From assembly GCF_016859285.1 (NCBI RefSeq), contig NC_053412.1, positions 1,598,289 to 1,662,288 of the forward strand: a DNA stretch of 64,000 nt, given 5' to 3'. This stretch comes from Xiphias gladius (Eukaryota; Chordata; Actinopteri; Istiophoriformes; Xiphiidae). Shown here piece after piece: positions 32,401 through 47,400 of the stretch. Position 1 is the first letter of the stretch, and each line of letters begins with the position of its first letter. A program made the position numbers and the translations under genes. Under the pieces are notes generated by a model. That model was not told the origin of the DNA. It searched no databases and saw only the letters and a list, made by a program, of their open reading frames with translations.

Positions 32401-35400
32401 AATTTAAATTGTTCACTCGTTCACTGGTCGTGACGTTTTAAATATGAATATTTTCCTCATCTTCTATGACAAAAGAAACATTTTCTGACACTAAGTGGTA
32501 GAGAAAAAGCCTAATTTCATTTGGGTGTTAAAGAAATAATGTCTTTAACGACAACAATAAGACGCCGTCATACTCACATAATCAAATTTTTCGGCGTTGC
32601 TTGCCCCTTGCTGGAGAACAGACAGAACAGTGTTAATAAAATGACGTTTCAGCAAAAAAAAAAATATATCAACATGTAAAACACAAACTGCCACTGAAAG
32701 TTACCCACGTCATGGCATTAGCACTATCATATATGATCCGTATGTCTATGATATTAAACTAGGACAGAGCAAGTTTACATCACTACGGTTTTAAAATTCA
32801 CCAGTTATGTGACCAATCAAACCAGTCATGACATCAGATGAATTAAGATTAGAGGTGGGAGACTAGCTGGAGATGGAGGAGGTGAACTACGACAGTTAAT
32901 CCACTCAAGAAAAAAATAGTAAATCTTCAACTGAGCCTGTCATCAAGGTATTTTAGAGGTGTAACTGCTGATCAGAATACCAGTGTACAGAGACTACAGG
33001 AGTGTTTGTTGTGCAAAGCCGTGGCCGGTGAGTTAGCCGTGTATTCACACTGCGAGCTGAAGACCTGAAGGTTTCACAGTCGACGGCTTTTAACCAGCAA
33101 TCTCATTTCTAGATTTCTGCTCTTTTTGTTTTCACGTAACAGACTCCGCCCGGATGATTTCAGGCGTTTCAGAGAATAACCACACGTTATTACAGGCTCA
33201 GGTTATTAGGTTCACTTTATCAATGATCTCAGCGTATTTAATGCTGATGCTCGGCAGCGTTGGGGGTCGACTGCTGGACTGAGAGAGCCTGCACCTGATC
33301 GCCTACTTGTTTTCTGCTGACTGTGTCTGCATGGCCTTTGCTTGAGTTGTCGGCTGATGCTAACGCGAGGTGAGCCTCAAACATCCCGCCGCCAGCCAGC
33401 CTTCTTTTCCTTCCTTTAGTCATGAATGTGTTTCTTTCACACAGCAAAGCTCTCTTGAACTTATTCTTTTGAGTTGCTGGTCATGATGTCAGTTTTTTAT
33501 AGGAACAAAATCCATTTATCTTACAAATACCATAACAACAATAGTACCTGCACACAGGCACAAGGATGCTAAGAGTACACAGACTAGTAGCTTGCAGTGT
33601 GGATACACAGTTTTGGTTTTATCGTCTACAGAAACAGATTTTCTGTTTTGACTTGACGAGGTAAAAGGATTTATCATAAAGCTCATCACTTTTACTATCT
33701 TATCTAAAGTAGAAATGAAAGAAACTAAAACAAATAAGGGCCTTCTCTACTGAAGAATGGAGTATGGTATAAAACCGGTGTTTGATTTGAGCCAGAGCTG
33801 TACTGTTTATAATCCAGACGTATAAACAGTTTGCAGGATGCAGGTGAAAAGTATAAAAGCGACATTTAAACATTCATTAACAGCCATGTGAAGGCTAAAA
33901 GCTTGTCACAAATCCAGACCAAAGAGGGGAAAAATGATTAAAAAGGAAAAATTACCAACGTCATTGACCTGTTGCTGTGGTCATAATTTCCCAAAGATCC
34001 TAATGCTGTAAAATATGCAACAACACATAAAACCACACAAGGAGCCTTGAAAAGGTACATTGCAAATGAGTGTATTTGAGTGTATAGATCTAGATTCAGA
34101 GAGAGGAGAGAGGAGGAGGGACGCATGCAAACAGTCCCTGAGAGAACCTGGTGTTATTATTCGGATCAATGGATACAACAGATTCAAGCTTCAGCTACAG
34201 AAATCTCAACAGTGACAGGTTGGGATTCAGTGGGACTGGTTGACAGGATGACTGCTTTCACATGGTCAAAACGACCGGAGAAGTTGTCTTCCTGATGCCT
34301 AAAAACTCAGGCCAAATTTTCAAACCCCAAATCCCGAAATGCTAATAAACATCGTCCGAATGTCGAATTGTTTTGTTCACCAGAAGCTTGTCCTGACCAT
34401 CAGTCCCATACGATGTGACTGCAACAAAAAAAAATAAAAAATAAAAAAATACTGGATGGTTCCTCTGCTCATCCAAAATAAAGGGAAAAACAAAAGGCTG
34501 TTCTGAGGTTTTCTTGTTTTAAAGATTTATCAAAATACCACTGTGTAATTATAAAATTAGAAATAGAAACAGAAACAGAAGCACTAAATAATGCCTGTGT
34601 TTAAAGCTCATGTGATGGAGACTATATACATTTTCCATTTCTGTTTGAGTTTGAGTTTCAGTCTGCAGCAGTAGAGACAGTAGAGTAAACAGAGTTTAGA
34701 GATCCATGAATGTCAAGACTTCACTGCAATTTATAATGTGTGTTTACACACACACTGGCAGGACTGGGTTACTATTATCATTATCATTTACTGTGGTGGA
34801 GGACGTTTGTTTAGAAACTTTATGGGTAAACATTGGTTTAGGATTAATAAGCTGTAATTTTTTTTAATGTTTGCTCTTGTAATTTTTAAGAAAGGCAAAA
34901 CCAATAGCACTGGGAAATTGAATATTTTCTTATTCAAGATGTTGGAACTGAAAACTGCAAAAGATCCAACATCAGCCACATTGCATTATATTGCATAGCA
35001 TTATAATCCTCTATCCACTGGACTGCTCCCAGAAATATCTGAACACATAATGGAGGAAAATAGTGTCTGAAACTCCTCTTAAATAAATCCAACATGAACT
35101 TTTTACATACAGCAGCTGCTGACACTGGATAAAGTCAGAACGCTGTATGTGGATTTGTCACTTGGTAGATTTTCTTAACATCTTCAGGTTTGGGCTGAAG
35201 GAGTCGTATCTGTCTGCACGTGAGATCAGATCAGTCCTTCTCTCGTCATATGAATTCAATACAGTAATTAAAGTGCTGGCCACTCGAGAAAGGATACGGA
35301 GGTTTATATTTTAATTTGAGTCTTAAATCAGCAGGTGGCGCTCTTGTACGTCTAACAGAGCGCTGAAACCAGCTCCCATTGTGTGCGTGTGCGTGTGTGC

Positions 35401-38400
35401 ATGAGGCCAGAGGAGGATATGTAATCAAGCACTCAGGTAGAAGAGCAGTTTCCCTGATTAAAGCTGGGCTGAGCTGACCTGACTGGGCCACGCTGCTCTG
35501 TCTCCATCTCCACCCACTACGTGGACTCTATGAACTGTGTGTGTCTGTGCAGGATATCCGAGCATTGCTGCTTTCAACCAAATCCCCTTTCAGCGTGATT
35601 ATCTATAACCTTAATCTCCCCGTGTACAGTAATCTGGCGGAAACACATTCTCTGGATGATTATCATTTTATTTCAGACAGTTGGACAAAACTTTGTTGGA
35701 CTTCCTAGCTGCAGTTGAAAACATTCAATTCAGAGAAAATGACACTGAAACTGTAGTAAGGTCTGCCAGCCCCGACATCCAAAGAAAACCCCACATAATA
35801 TGAAATCTACATTTTAAAAGACGTAAAATCAATTTCAGAATTTGAGGCCATAGCTTAACAAACTCTTACCTTAATGAGGGAGGTACAGACGATAGCACCA
35901 GCATTAACCATGGGGTTGTGTGGTTTATCTGAGAGAGAGAAAATAAAGGTTAATGCCGGAGGTCAAAACTATGCTAAATAATCCACTGAGCAAACATCAA
36001 CATAACAAGGTAAGTTACACAATATTAGAAAACACACTTACACCACCTCCCCTCTGTGTTTTAATCTTCTTATGCAACAGATGATTTTCTTTAGCCGATC
36101 TCCCGCAAAAGCAATATTTTTATATTATCTATATTTTATATTATATGATATATATATCTTTTGGTAGAAACACTAGCGTTCAGTTGGCTGTATATTTCAT
36201 TTTGTATCATTTACTCATTCATCATTAAACACTGTGAGAAAAGGACAACCGGGGCAAACACTGACTGAAAATCAGAAACCTCAATAAACTGTATGCAGAG
36301 GTTTGATTATTTGACGAGCTACTGAGCGATCACGTCACAGATAGATATTTTTAACCGCACATGTGGTGGTCCTTCAGCGTATCTAAACACACCGCATGGG
36401 CCATGGACACACACTAGTCAGATGGGAGTAAGTAATTGGCCACAGCAGCCGTAGCTCAGCTCCCTGGCTGTGGGATGTATCACTATCCACTGTGAGAGTT
36501 ACAGATTTATATTGATAAGCTTTATGGTTTTTTTCATTTAGACAGATGTGACTTATATTGTGATGTACCACCCTCTCCTCCTCAGTGAACTTCAGACCTG
36601 TGGGAAACTGGATCTCTTGGGCTAAACATCCAGGTTATTATGTATGTCTCTGGTACACACTGGCCTGTCTGTTTTATTCTGCCTCAGTGCTGCAACCTCT
36701 CATTAAAAATTTATCACAGTTCCATGGCAACCAGGCCTTCAGGATTGATCCTCTCAGAGAGAGCACATGAGCCTGGAGAGGAAGTTCAACCACGGCCGAC
36801 TGAGTCATGGTGCAAACACGGAGGAGAGGTTCGTTTGTATGAGGAGTACTGGAGTGTGTGTGTGTGTGTGGGTGTGGAGTGAGCGTTTCCTCACCGTCCT
36901 CGTTCAGGAAGAGCTTGTTGAATCGCAGACCGCTGGGCTCTTTGCCGATAAAGCGGTGAACATACTCGGTGCCGTGGTCGTGAACAGCGATGGCGTATTT
37001 CAGCGGCTTGACGCAAGACTGCAGACAGAAAGGAACCTTGGTGTCGCCGACAGTGTGCCTGAGAGAGAGAGAGAGAGACAGACCGATGTTTGTTCACACT
37101 GCTGCTAGTGTTGTACGTCTCAACGGCTTAACATAGTTTCCTAGTTTTTATTTGGAATTTGTTTTGATTTTGAGAATTTAAGAAGAAATTTAGACGAGCT
37201 GAAAACTTTGTGTCTAAAATGTGCAAACTACTTACTGTGGGTTCTTGTGAGTCACTGTACGTGACATACATGTGAATAGACAAAAAAACTATTTAGCATG
37301 AATAAAGACTGAAATTGTACCTCTGTCCGTCGACGGTGCACAGGGCGACGGCCCACAGGTCTGGACTGAAGCGGGCCAGCTGGGGAATGTAGTCTGCCAC
37401 CTACGGCATATTTGTTAATATGACAAATGGTAACACAAGCAGATTGTGATGAGTCTGGCTGGAAAAACTGAATGCTGCTCTCTTTTCTCTCTCAGCATGA
37501 ATACCTTTGTCACCCTGCAGCACAGTGCAGCTAAGGCAGTGCACGTCTAGGCAGCAAATTTTCCCTATGTAAATAAATGAATGTGCAGAGATTTAGATTA
37601 TTTCTGCGTATGGAAGAAAGCCTCATTGAAAAACAGTCCTGTCTCTGCAGACAGTTTTACTTCTGAAGCAGCCCTCACTCACCTGCCCTCCAGACAGGTT
37701 TTTGGCATTTTCATAGAGGTCATCGATGTGGGCGCAAAAGGACTGGAAGTCTGGGATGACGAACTTCTTCCGGAAGGCCTGGGTGAGCAGAACAATGTTG
37801 CTCTGGACACATCTAAGACAGAGGACGAGAAAACGGTTTAGGTTTTTCCTCCGGTTAGCCTATAACCATGACCGAGAGGAACTCTACTCCCTTAAGGAGT
37901 CTGCGAACAACTCTCGAGAGTTTGTGGTAAACCACGATGAGAATAAGGTGAATGTTTCCCGTCTCAGGAAAATGTATTAAATGTAGACACATGCACAAAA
38001 TTTCAGAAAAAGTTAGACCTGCATATGGAGAGGTCATCTGCAGGTGTAAAAAATAAAAATAAAAAAAATTTTGGCATTTTTGCCCCCTGTTGGCAATAAG
38101 TGGTAGAGCTGGGAAGAGTATACGAATCTCCTGGTAACTTTTCCGAACGCGCTCAGCAGGCTCAGCTTGACGAGTTTGTTGACAGGATTTCAATTGTATT
38201 CAGTTTTATTTATACAGCGCCAAATCATAACAGAGGTTATCTCAGGGCACTTTCCATGTGGAGCAGGTCTAGACGCGGTTCTTTATAGATTTCTGCAAGT
38301 CTGGTTAACCAAACTATCCTCAGATACTCTCAACCCATTTTGTTGATGGTTGCAGCCGCTGTGGTTTGCCAATTAACGCCAAAAAAACAGTGGAAAACGT

Positions 38401-41400
38401 TGTCGCTGCCTCCAGATTCTGTCCTGATCCTTTTTATTTGGGGAGATTAAGGCCACAGATTGGAAACACTCTACTCCAAATAATAAGGTGGTGAAGTAGA
38501 AGCTGTGCCTCTCTGGTAGCAGAAAGATTTGCATCTCAGCTATCTCATTGCATCACACCCTGCCTAATCCCTATAGCATGGGATCCGTGCAGAGAAAACA
38601 CGCTACATTCCCCCGCCTGTTCACATGCTTCCCTCTGTGAGGCTCAGCTCTATAAATAAGCCCGAGGAGCGGATGTGATGGATTCCAGCCAGGAGCGCTG
38701 ACGCTGGGGTCTGTTTGGTGAGGATTCGACCCCCCAGTGAGCCGTCATATGCACCGACTCGCCACGCCACCGCTTCCCAAGCTGTCACCCATTTCTGTCT
38801 CAGCACTGTTTCCTCTGGGGGTCATTCTGTATTGATGCTACCAGGGTATGGTTGGGGGGTGATTGTCATTTTATTCTAAACCCGTCCTTGTTTTGTTTCC
38901 AGTTGTGGTTTTAAAGCGGTTTTAGGCAAAAAAAAGAAAAAGAAAAAAAATGTCATAGTTTCAGTTATTTTTGAAGCAAAAATGAAAAATAATTGATGGT
39001 TCCAGCTTCTCAAATGTGAGAATTTGCTTATTTTTTCTTGTCTTCACAGTATAGTACAATGAACATCTTTGGGTTGGGTCCTTGGGCTGTAGGAAACTGT
39101 GATGGGCATTTTTCACTGTTCTTTTTGTTTCATAGATCAAAAGATTTATCGATAATGACAATCTTTAGTTGCAGCTCGATTTTTTTATTACGATATGATG
39201 GCACTACTCCTGTTAGTGTTATAAAAAGTTACATTTCACTTCATCAAAGTGACTTTTTCAGTTTCACACTGCCCATCTCCTGTCTTTGTTTCTGTATTTA
39301 ATAAATGATGAAATGTTTTTTGTGGCAGACCAGCAGATTTATCAAAAACACCCACACCTTCTTGGTTTTTGATTTACAGTATGTTTCATGTCACGGTAAA
39401 ATCTGGTCTGGTTTTCTAACAACAAATCATAATTTACCCACAATATAATTGATTTGAATCCAGCTGGATGAAAACCTCAACAAGACACTGATGATGTGCA
39501 AACTGAGAGGTGAGGAATAACTGATGACACACACTGGCTCTTTCGTGCCGCAGGGAGGTGCAGAGGACTCTGACCAGCATTAATAATTCAGGACATTATG
39601 CATTGTGAGCCAGTTTCCAAGAGTCATTATACCTGTCTAACAACTTCCTTACGACCACTAATGCTACCCAGTCACATAAATAAAGCTTCCATTAAAAACA
39701 GGAAAACCCACTTTTTGAAGAGGTGTCTGTCCAGCGCTCCGTCAGAGGTCGTCTTCAAGGTCACCTTCAGCATCTCCATACATTCTTTCAGCCGGGGATC
39801 TCCTGTGCGAAGCCCCGTGGCTTTAAGTGCCTGTAGAGAGAGGAGGGGGCAACATCATGATGAAGACCGCCTGACAACAAATCAATAAAGAACTAAGGCT
39901 CCTGAAGAGCCTAACAAGAGGACTTATCCTGCTCAACCAGGGAGAGATCTACACAGGGACAAGGCCGATTCACTGCAAATCCGTTGACAGCTTATGTTCG
40001 ATACCCACATTTGTTTACTTGTGGTAAATCATCTAAGTCTCTCTTTGCGTTATATTTGTAAATCTTGCATAAATAAGCCATTGAATCTTGTTTCATGTGT
40101 TTTCTATCTTTCTATGTTATTTTCCCACTAAACTTTCATGTTTAATGATTTATCGTTTTTATTCAGATATTTTGGTTGATTTATCCAAATGTCCAATCAC
40201 CTCTAACCAAATTACCCATGCATTTTCAAAAGCCCTGAAATCGACTACATGTCTTTTACATTTGCCGACCTTCTAAACTTGGTAAATTTATCTGCATATA
40301 CATGCATAAAACCTCTGTATATATGTTAAAGTAGTCAGTGGTGTCAAAATCCTATGAGACTGGGAAACTTGTGGATACAATGTGTAATAAATCTTCATCC
40401 TAACTTCTTTTGGTTTTTCACTCATGTTTCCCTTTATATAATGTGTTACGATATTGTGTCTCTTCACTGCTTAATATCTGTTATTGTAGCAGTTATTCTA
40501 CTGTCAGAGTCTCCGTAAGGCGTTAATGCCTCTGACATAACTCACTGTGGTGAATTTGTGTGCAGGGATTTTCTCTTGGCCCTCCGCGATGGTGTAGAAG
40601 AGCAGGTCCTCCAGACTGGGCAGGATGCCTGCCTTCCTTCTCCTGCAGGAAAGAAAAATAAAAACACACAGAAGAGTGAGAAAAGTAACTCCACAGTGAA
40701 GCCTTCTGAGGTAGAGAAGTGGGAGGGGAACTGCAGCAGAGGGAAGAGAAAAGGCTGTTTGACTGCAAGGAGAAGTGGTGAGTAATAAATGTAATACTAC
40801 ACTGGAAAATACTACCTTACACTAGCCTTACTACAGTATTGTAACCTGTGGAAAAGATTTATACAATACACCATCATGCCACTGTCAGGTCTCCGCTCTG
40901 TGAGACCTACAGTAATTTAGCACGATTCTCAGTTTCAGCTGAAAACTTTTATGACGACATGTACTTTTCCAGAGGTTAATATGGTGCCATAAGGCCACTG
41001 TAATGTAAAGTGTTAATCGTCTGCTCTGCTAGAATACCAGCCAGGAATATGTTTAGCAAACTGACAAACCAAACAACACACTATGCTGAACTCAGCAAGG
41101 TTGGCCGGCTTGGAAACTACCACCAGCCTGCTACTGAATGACAGTACAGTCTCCGACAGGATTACTCTACAGCTCTGCTAAACATCAACCTCTCTTCTGA
41201 AATATGTTGCTTTATACTCAAACTACTGAGATTTGATCCACTGCCTTTAAGAACGTTGAGTCCTGTTCCGACATGCTCACAAGCCTCCCTTTGCATATGA
41301 TTTCCATGATGTATTCAGTTCTCTATCCCTCAGTGTGCCGAACACCAGACTATACTAAAGCTCAGACTCATATTTCAACCACACTTGGCCTGTATATTAA

Positions 41401-44400
41401 CCATGTTCTTTGTACTGCTGTAATCCTGTAATTCGCTGCTGCAATAATAAGTAAACTTGATGTTTACAGTGTCTGGGGAATTTTATTATCTATTATAATG
41501 GGCTGGCTGGTATTCTGAGCAGCTTTTCCACACCAAGTTGTCTCTGGGAGGAAAGTTAGTAGCGTGTCAGGAGGCAGACGGGGCGGCCAGCTCACAGCAG
41601 GCTCTCTGCTATGATTCATATCAACAGCAAATTGGATTTGCGCAAAGCTCTTGGTGCCCAGGCTTACGATGTCCTGCACTGCATCATGGGCCACCGGCCT
41701 GCGTGCTAGGAGAGGATGTCTGAAGGTGAAGCTTTACTTGGCTGGTGGCTCCTCTCAGCAGCCAACAAGAAATAAAGCTGGACCCTTGGAGACATGGGAG
41801 CAGAAATCTACCAGTTTCTAATTTCGGACTCAGCACCAACAGGGTTTCCTCTGGATTTACTCAGCAGCAGTGAGGTCAGGAAATTATAAGACACATTAAT
41901 CAAACTACGGAACAACTGCAATTTGCGATTAAAAAAGTCGATAGATACTGATATCTTCATAGAATAGTTGTCAAATGAAGGACATAAATCAAATTTTGAC
42001 CGGTTTCCTTGCGTAAATGAGATGAAACAGCAAAAGCATTAGACAAAAATTGGGTCACTTTGAGGTGCGTCAGAAACTGTGCCCATTACCATAAATCACT
42101 GGGTTTATTTTTCCAATTTAGAAATGTCTTATTTACAAAAACGCGATATCTGAGAAACTTTATCATAAACATTTGCCGTGTAAAAGGGTTTACAAGGTTG
42201 TACAGGGTTTTTTACACTGTCAAATATTGAAATTGGCCTCAAAAATGTAATGTTGGTTGGCCTCTACTTTTATTCTCATCCACATCCACTATTCCTGAGC
42301 ACCACTGCTGCAGAAAACTACAGCGGAAACACTAGGGCCAAGTCTCTGTCATTGAGAGTTAATTTTGTATTTATTGTAATTAATGGACTTTTGAGTTCCA
42401 CTTAATGTCGGAAGTCAGAAATTCTGATCAATTCTGATCGTAACTGCAATTATGGTTCTCCCAGGACATATCAATTCTCTGTTGTTTTTTTTAAGTATCT
42501 GCCAGCACATTCTCTCTCTTCACTATGTCTCAGGGGAATCATGTGTCATACTCTGGAATTCTGACTTTAAAGGGGTTGTCCCACAGCTTTTTCCTGGGAG
42601 AGAGTCAGAATTCCTGATTTTCAACATGCGTGGAACGCAGCCTTAATACTGAAAACAATTCTCATGCCATCTGAATCAGCATGTTGTCCAGTCCTTTGAC
42701 TGTTTGTTAGCGTGGTCCATCTCTGACCTCATTAATGGACGGCTGATGCCTGCCGGTGGGGAAGGAATACACATCAGAGAGAAAGAGTCTGTGTTTGTGT
42801 CTGTGTGTGTGTGGATGGGTGGGGGTGGGGGGGATGACGGGATGGATGGGGGTGAGGTAGAGGGGAGGGGATTCAAGCACAGCCGCTGGGAGGATGTGAG
42901 GTCATTTCAAGGTAAAAGCGGTTGTCGGCTTTCCACAGAAAACCTCTACTTCTACTGGAGAACAGAAAATAAGATTAAAAAATAGAAACATACTTACAAA
43001 TGCAAATCAAGCAGATCAACAGGGAGAGAGTGTGAAGAGGGAATAATACTGAATTAGTAACAGTGACAATGGCATTTACAGTACACTCATCAGCAACAGA
43101 TCAGCAGACCATCGCATCAATAAGAATTAATGTAATACTGAGATACACACGTACATACAAACATAATTCATAGCTACTGTCAGAACAACAAATTAATAAA
43201 AAAATCTGAAATGCATAAGAATAGTGAATATGCCCTATAAACCTGACAAAAATCACATTACTTAATGAATCATAAAATGCAGTTTTCACGCTGAATCAGC
43301 AGTAATGAGAGATTATCAAACAGTGAAACCCCAACACTGAGAAGCAGTAGCGTGTTACGTAGGCCTGTATCTAAAAATAAACCTGAACCTTGGTTTTAAT
43401 TATTATTCCGAGCTACTGCAGTAACATTAAACTGAAGGAAAAACTGAGCTCTCAGTAGGAGTTAACGACGGCAAACACTAATACAAAATGAAACTCAGAG
43501 CCTCTGATTAATTAAGTAAGTTGAAAGTAAATATGAGACTCTGTGCTCAAGCGTGACAGCGATCTGGTGTGAAATAGTACTCACTTAAGAGGCTATGAGT
43601 AACATCCTTGTTTAGTTAATGAGGCCTGCGAGAGATTTCACCTCTGGTAGCATCATCACCAGCAGGTTAGAAGTGGACACTGAACATCTGGACCAGCCTG
43701 GATCGCCTCATTAATCTACCTCAGCAGCTCTCATTAGCGCTGTAGGCCGCTCTGTCCCTCCCCTCCCTCCCTCTGTGTATGTTTTTAGAGGTCAGCTGTG
43801 ATTCAACAAACACAGTCTGGGTCCGAAACGCTGCACTGTAGATCCACTTTGAATCGAGCAGATCAATAAGCAACACTAAGGTTTTGTCCTTTTTTAAACA
43901 TTTTATATCTGCCTGGCTGGTTTATCAGTTGAGCTCTAATATGCTGTGAACTCACCGAGTGAAAGAGCATACAGTATAAAGCTTTGGCGGCAAGAGTCAA
44001 TAAACGAAAACACCTTCTGGCTTTTGTCTTTCTGTACAATGTCCATGTAATCTCTGTGTTTTCAGCATCCCAGAAAAGTGACAGCTGAACCGAGGTCAGA
44101 GCTGGTGTGAACTGAACGGACGGATGCTTCAGTGATGGTTACACCCTCATGACATTCCGCTTCTAGTGTGAGTTTGGGGTTAGATCATTTTATACAGCAA
44201 ACAAACAACCAAATCTGATTTTTATTATTTAAGAATTGAAACAATAACTCAATTGACAGAAAATTCATCAGCAACTTTCTTTCTCCAGGGTAATGATTTG
44301 TTGGTTCTCTCTTTTTTATGACATTGTACATAAAATATCTTTTGGTTTCGGGCAAAAAAAGATGTCCGAAGATTATGACATTTTATGTAATTGAAACACT

Positions 44401-47400
44401 TGAAATCACTGCCAGAGACGCTCATATTGACAAGGACAGATCTGTCTCTGGATTGATTCCTCCGTAGTATCTGCAGCATCTATCTGACCTGATCGATGGA
44501 GCTGGTTTCATTGCCTCACAGCTGTCATGACAAAGTGGTGTGGGGTGGAGGCAGACATTAGACTGGGAGCGTTGAGAGGCGGCGCTGCACAAATCGATGT
44601 GTGCGCATGACTCATCTGCTCCTTTAGGCCCCGACAACTGCTGGGCAGCACGCCAGCACGCAGGCTTTGGTGCAAAAACCGTGGAAAAATCATGTAGGCG
44701 GAATAAGCTCCACTGCGTTACAAACATTTTTAACCCCTTATTAGCCAGGGCATAGCCTCAGGACCCTCATAACCAGACTGGAGTGGAGGCTGAACGCTGT
44801 CTGGGCCTCTGAGACTTCAAACTCCCTGCTGTCAAGATTATATAAAACCAATTTATTCGCTGACTTCTGACCCTGGTTATTCTTTACGTCTGGCACCAGG
44901 CGCCTGGTGAGTGTGTCATTTTCTGTTTGAATATGATGCGATGAGCATTAGCGATGCCACTGGCACTGATTATGAGTTCATCTGAATTTTTTTTTTTTTT
45001 TTTTGGATTTGTTGATTCGTAGTTTAGTCTATACAATGTCATAATATAGTAAAAAAATAATAATATCACAGTTCCCCTGAGCCCATACTTATGCCGTGAC
45101 CAGCAGTAATAATCACACACTCTACAAGTGAACCTTAGGTTATTAACACTGCTATCTGCAGTCACAAGACACTTCACCCACTACATTCATTTTCTGTTCA
45201 GATTCAGGTGCAAACTATTTGTTTTTCTTGCAACTTCCTTGTCTCCCTACTTTTTTTTACTAATTTATTAGTCACAATGTTTTAGTATAGTAAAATTTCC
45301 TGATGTACAAAATATTGTAGTTCTTTAACGTAACTTATCTACATCTACAATTTCCCTGTGTCAGATCAATAAAGTTAATTATATCTTTTCTGTAGGTAGC
45401 TAACAATTATTTTCATTATCGATTAATCTGCCACTTATTTTCTTAATCAATGATTCCACAGACACTTAACAGAACGAGCCAAAGCTTCTAGGGCTGTAGT
45501 CCGCCGATCGACAGGTTGATTGGTCGGTCAATGTGCTAAAATTCTCATTGGTCGAACAATCGCCGGTGTTACGTGGAGAAAAGCGCTACATCAACAGCCT
45601 TCCAGGATGAATCCATTATTTACTGCGGCGGCAGGAGGGACAGACTACCTGTGAAAACTATACTAACTGATACCACGTCAGTTTTGTTAAAACAAACAAC
45701 CAAGAAGTCAAGTGTAAACTTTGCAAACAGCAGTTTGCATATCACAGCTCAACGACCACTATGGCAGATCATCTAAAAGCGGTAGGATGCTCTGTTGCTA
45801 TCATTTCATTATAAATTAGGTTAAAATGATTTCATATGCTGCACATACTTCATTCAGGCTAATAAGGCTACCAGATATGTATGTATGTCAGTGTATTGTG
45901 GTGATTTAGTTTATCTAGAGATAACTTGCTGATTTTTTTCCCCCCGCGACCAGTTGATTGGCTTAAGAGTAGGTGCGATTTCAGTCGACCAAGATTTTCT
46001 TTGGTGGACTGCTGACCTTGAAGCTTCACTGAAACTGAAATTTGTGGAAACACCAGTCAGCTAAGCAGACGACTGCCTAAACACGGCTGACAGCTTAAGC
46101 AAATTGTCCGTGAACAGAAACAAATGAGGCAAGTTCTGCCTGCAGGGACAATGAGGCTTTTTATTTCCATGGAAACTTCGTGAAGGGAGGATACAGGCTG
46201 GTGCGGTGGCTGGTAATACAGCTGATTTGAATGTTAAAAGGAAGAAAAATTATTATGTAGACTTATTTTCTGTGGTAAAAATTATGTATCTGGGAAACAT
46301 TAATATCTTTATTTGCACTTGTAAGAAAAATGAACATTATTTTGTTTACTTCAGTAAATACTGTCAAGACTGTTACAGCAGGCTGAAGACAGTTCTGCTT
46401 GTCAGTATGAATCAAGGTCTGCAAATCAGGGTTTTGTTACTGTGATTCTCTGTGCTTAACAGCTAAGGTTAATATTAACATACCACCAAACACTGGCTAA
46501 AATATTGACAATAATGTACGTATTAAGTGTCAGAAATTGTTTTTAAAATGTACATTATGGTGTCAAAAGGTAGCAACTTAAACTCGAATATTAACATTCT
46601 TACAACCACACCTCTGCTGTAGTTGATTAATCCATAAATCGATAAACAGAAAATGAATGTGCAACTATAAACGTTCCCTGGTTCCAGCTTCTCAAATGTA
46701 AGAATTTGTCTCATTTCTTTGTCTTGTGTGATAGTAAACTGGATATCTAAAATAAACAACCTGAAGACACCACCCTGGACTCTGAAAAACTGTAATAGCC
46801 AACAAAACAAGAAAACAATCAGAAAATTAACTGGTAAAGAAAAAAAAAAAATTATAAATTGCTGTAAGCATAAGCAAAATGTGTCAACTCATGGTCGACA
46901 TCTAAGTTAGGATCAACTTATCAGTTTGTTATCACAGATTTTGTTGTTTTTGTTACAATCGTAGTAATAAGAATACCACATACTTGCTTGTTACAGCATC
47001 ACAAATGCGACACTTCTCTTACTTTCTGCTGTTTCACATAAAAATCTGATATATGAAAAAAATCAATTGTATAACATGACAGGTATTTGTCATTATTTAT
47101 GACATTTTAAGCAAAACCTGATGAGTAATTATTCATATAATTGTTAGAGGCAGCTCTAGCGTTAGCTGGCATCTGTACTTAAAGATTTACAACAACAAAT
47201 TGTCTGAACTTCATTACAACAACTTCCGCTGTGCAGCTGTACGCAATCAACTGTTGAACATGATGCAGCACTTTGCTGTGAAAGGCAGCATGCTGAACAA
47301 GCATTCTCCGAGCTGATCCAGGGTGGATCACTGTCTCAGCTGATGTCAGTGGGTTTTAAGTGGAAACAATGATGCCTCATCAACCTGTGGGGATGTTATG

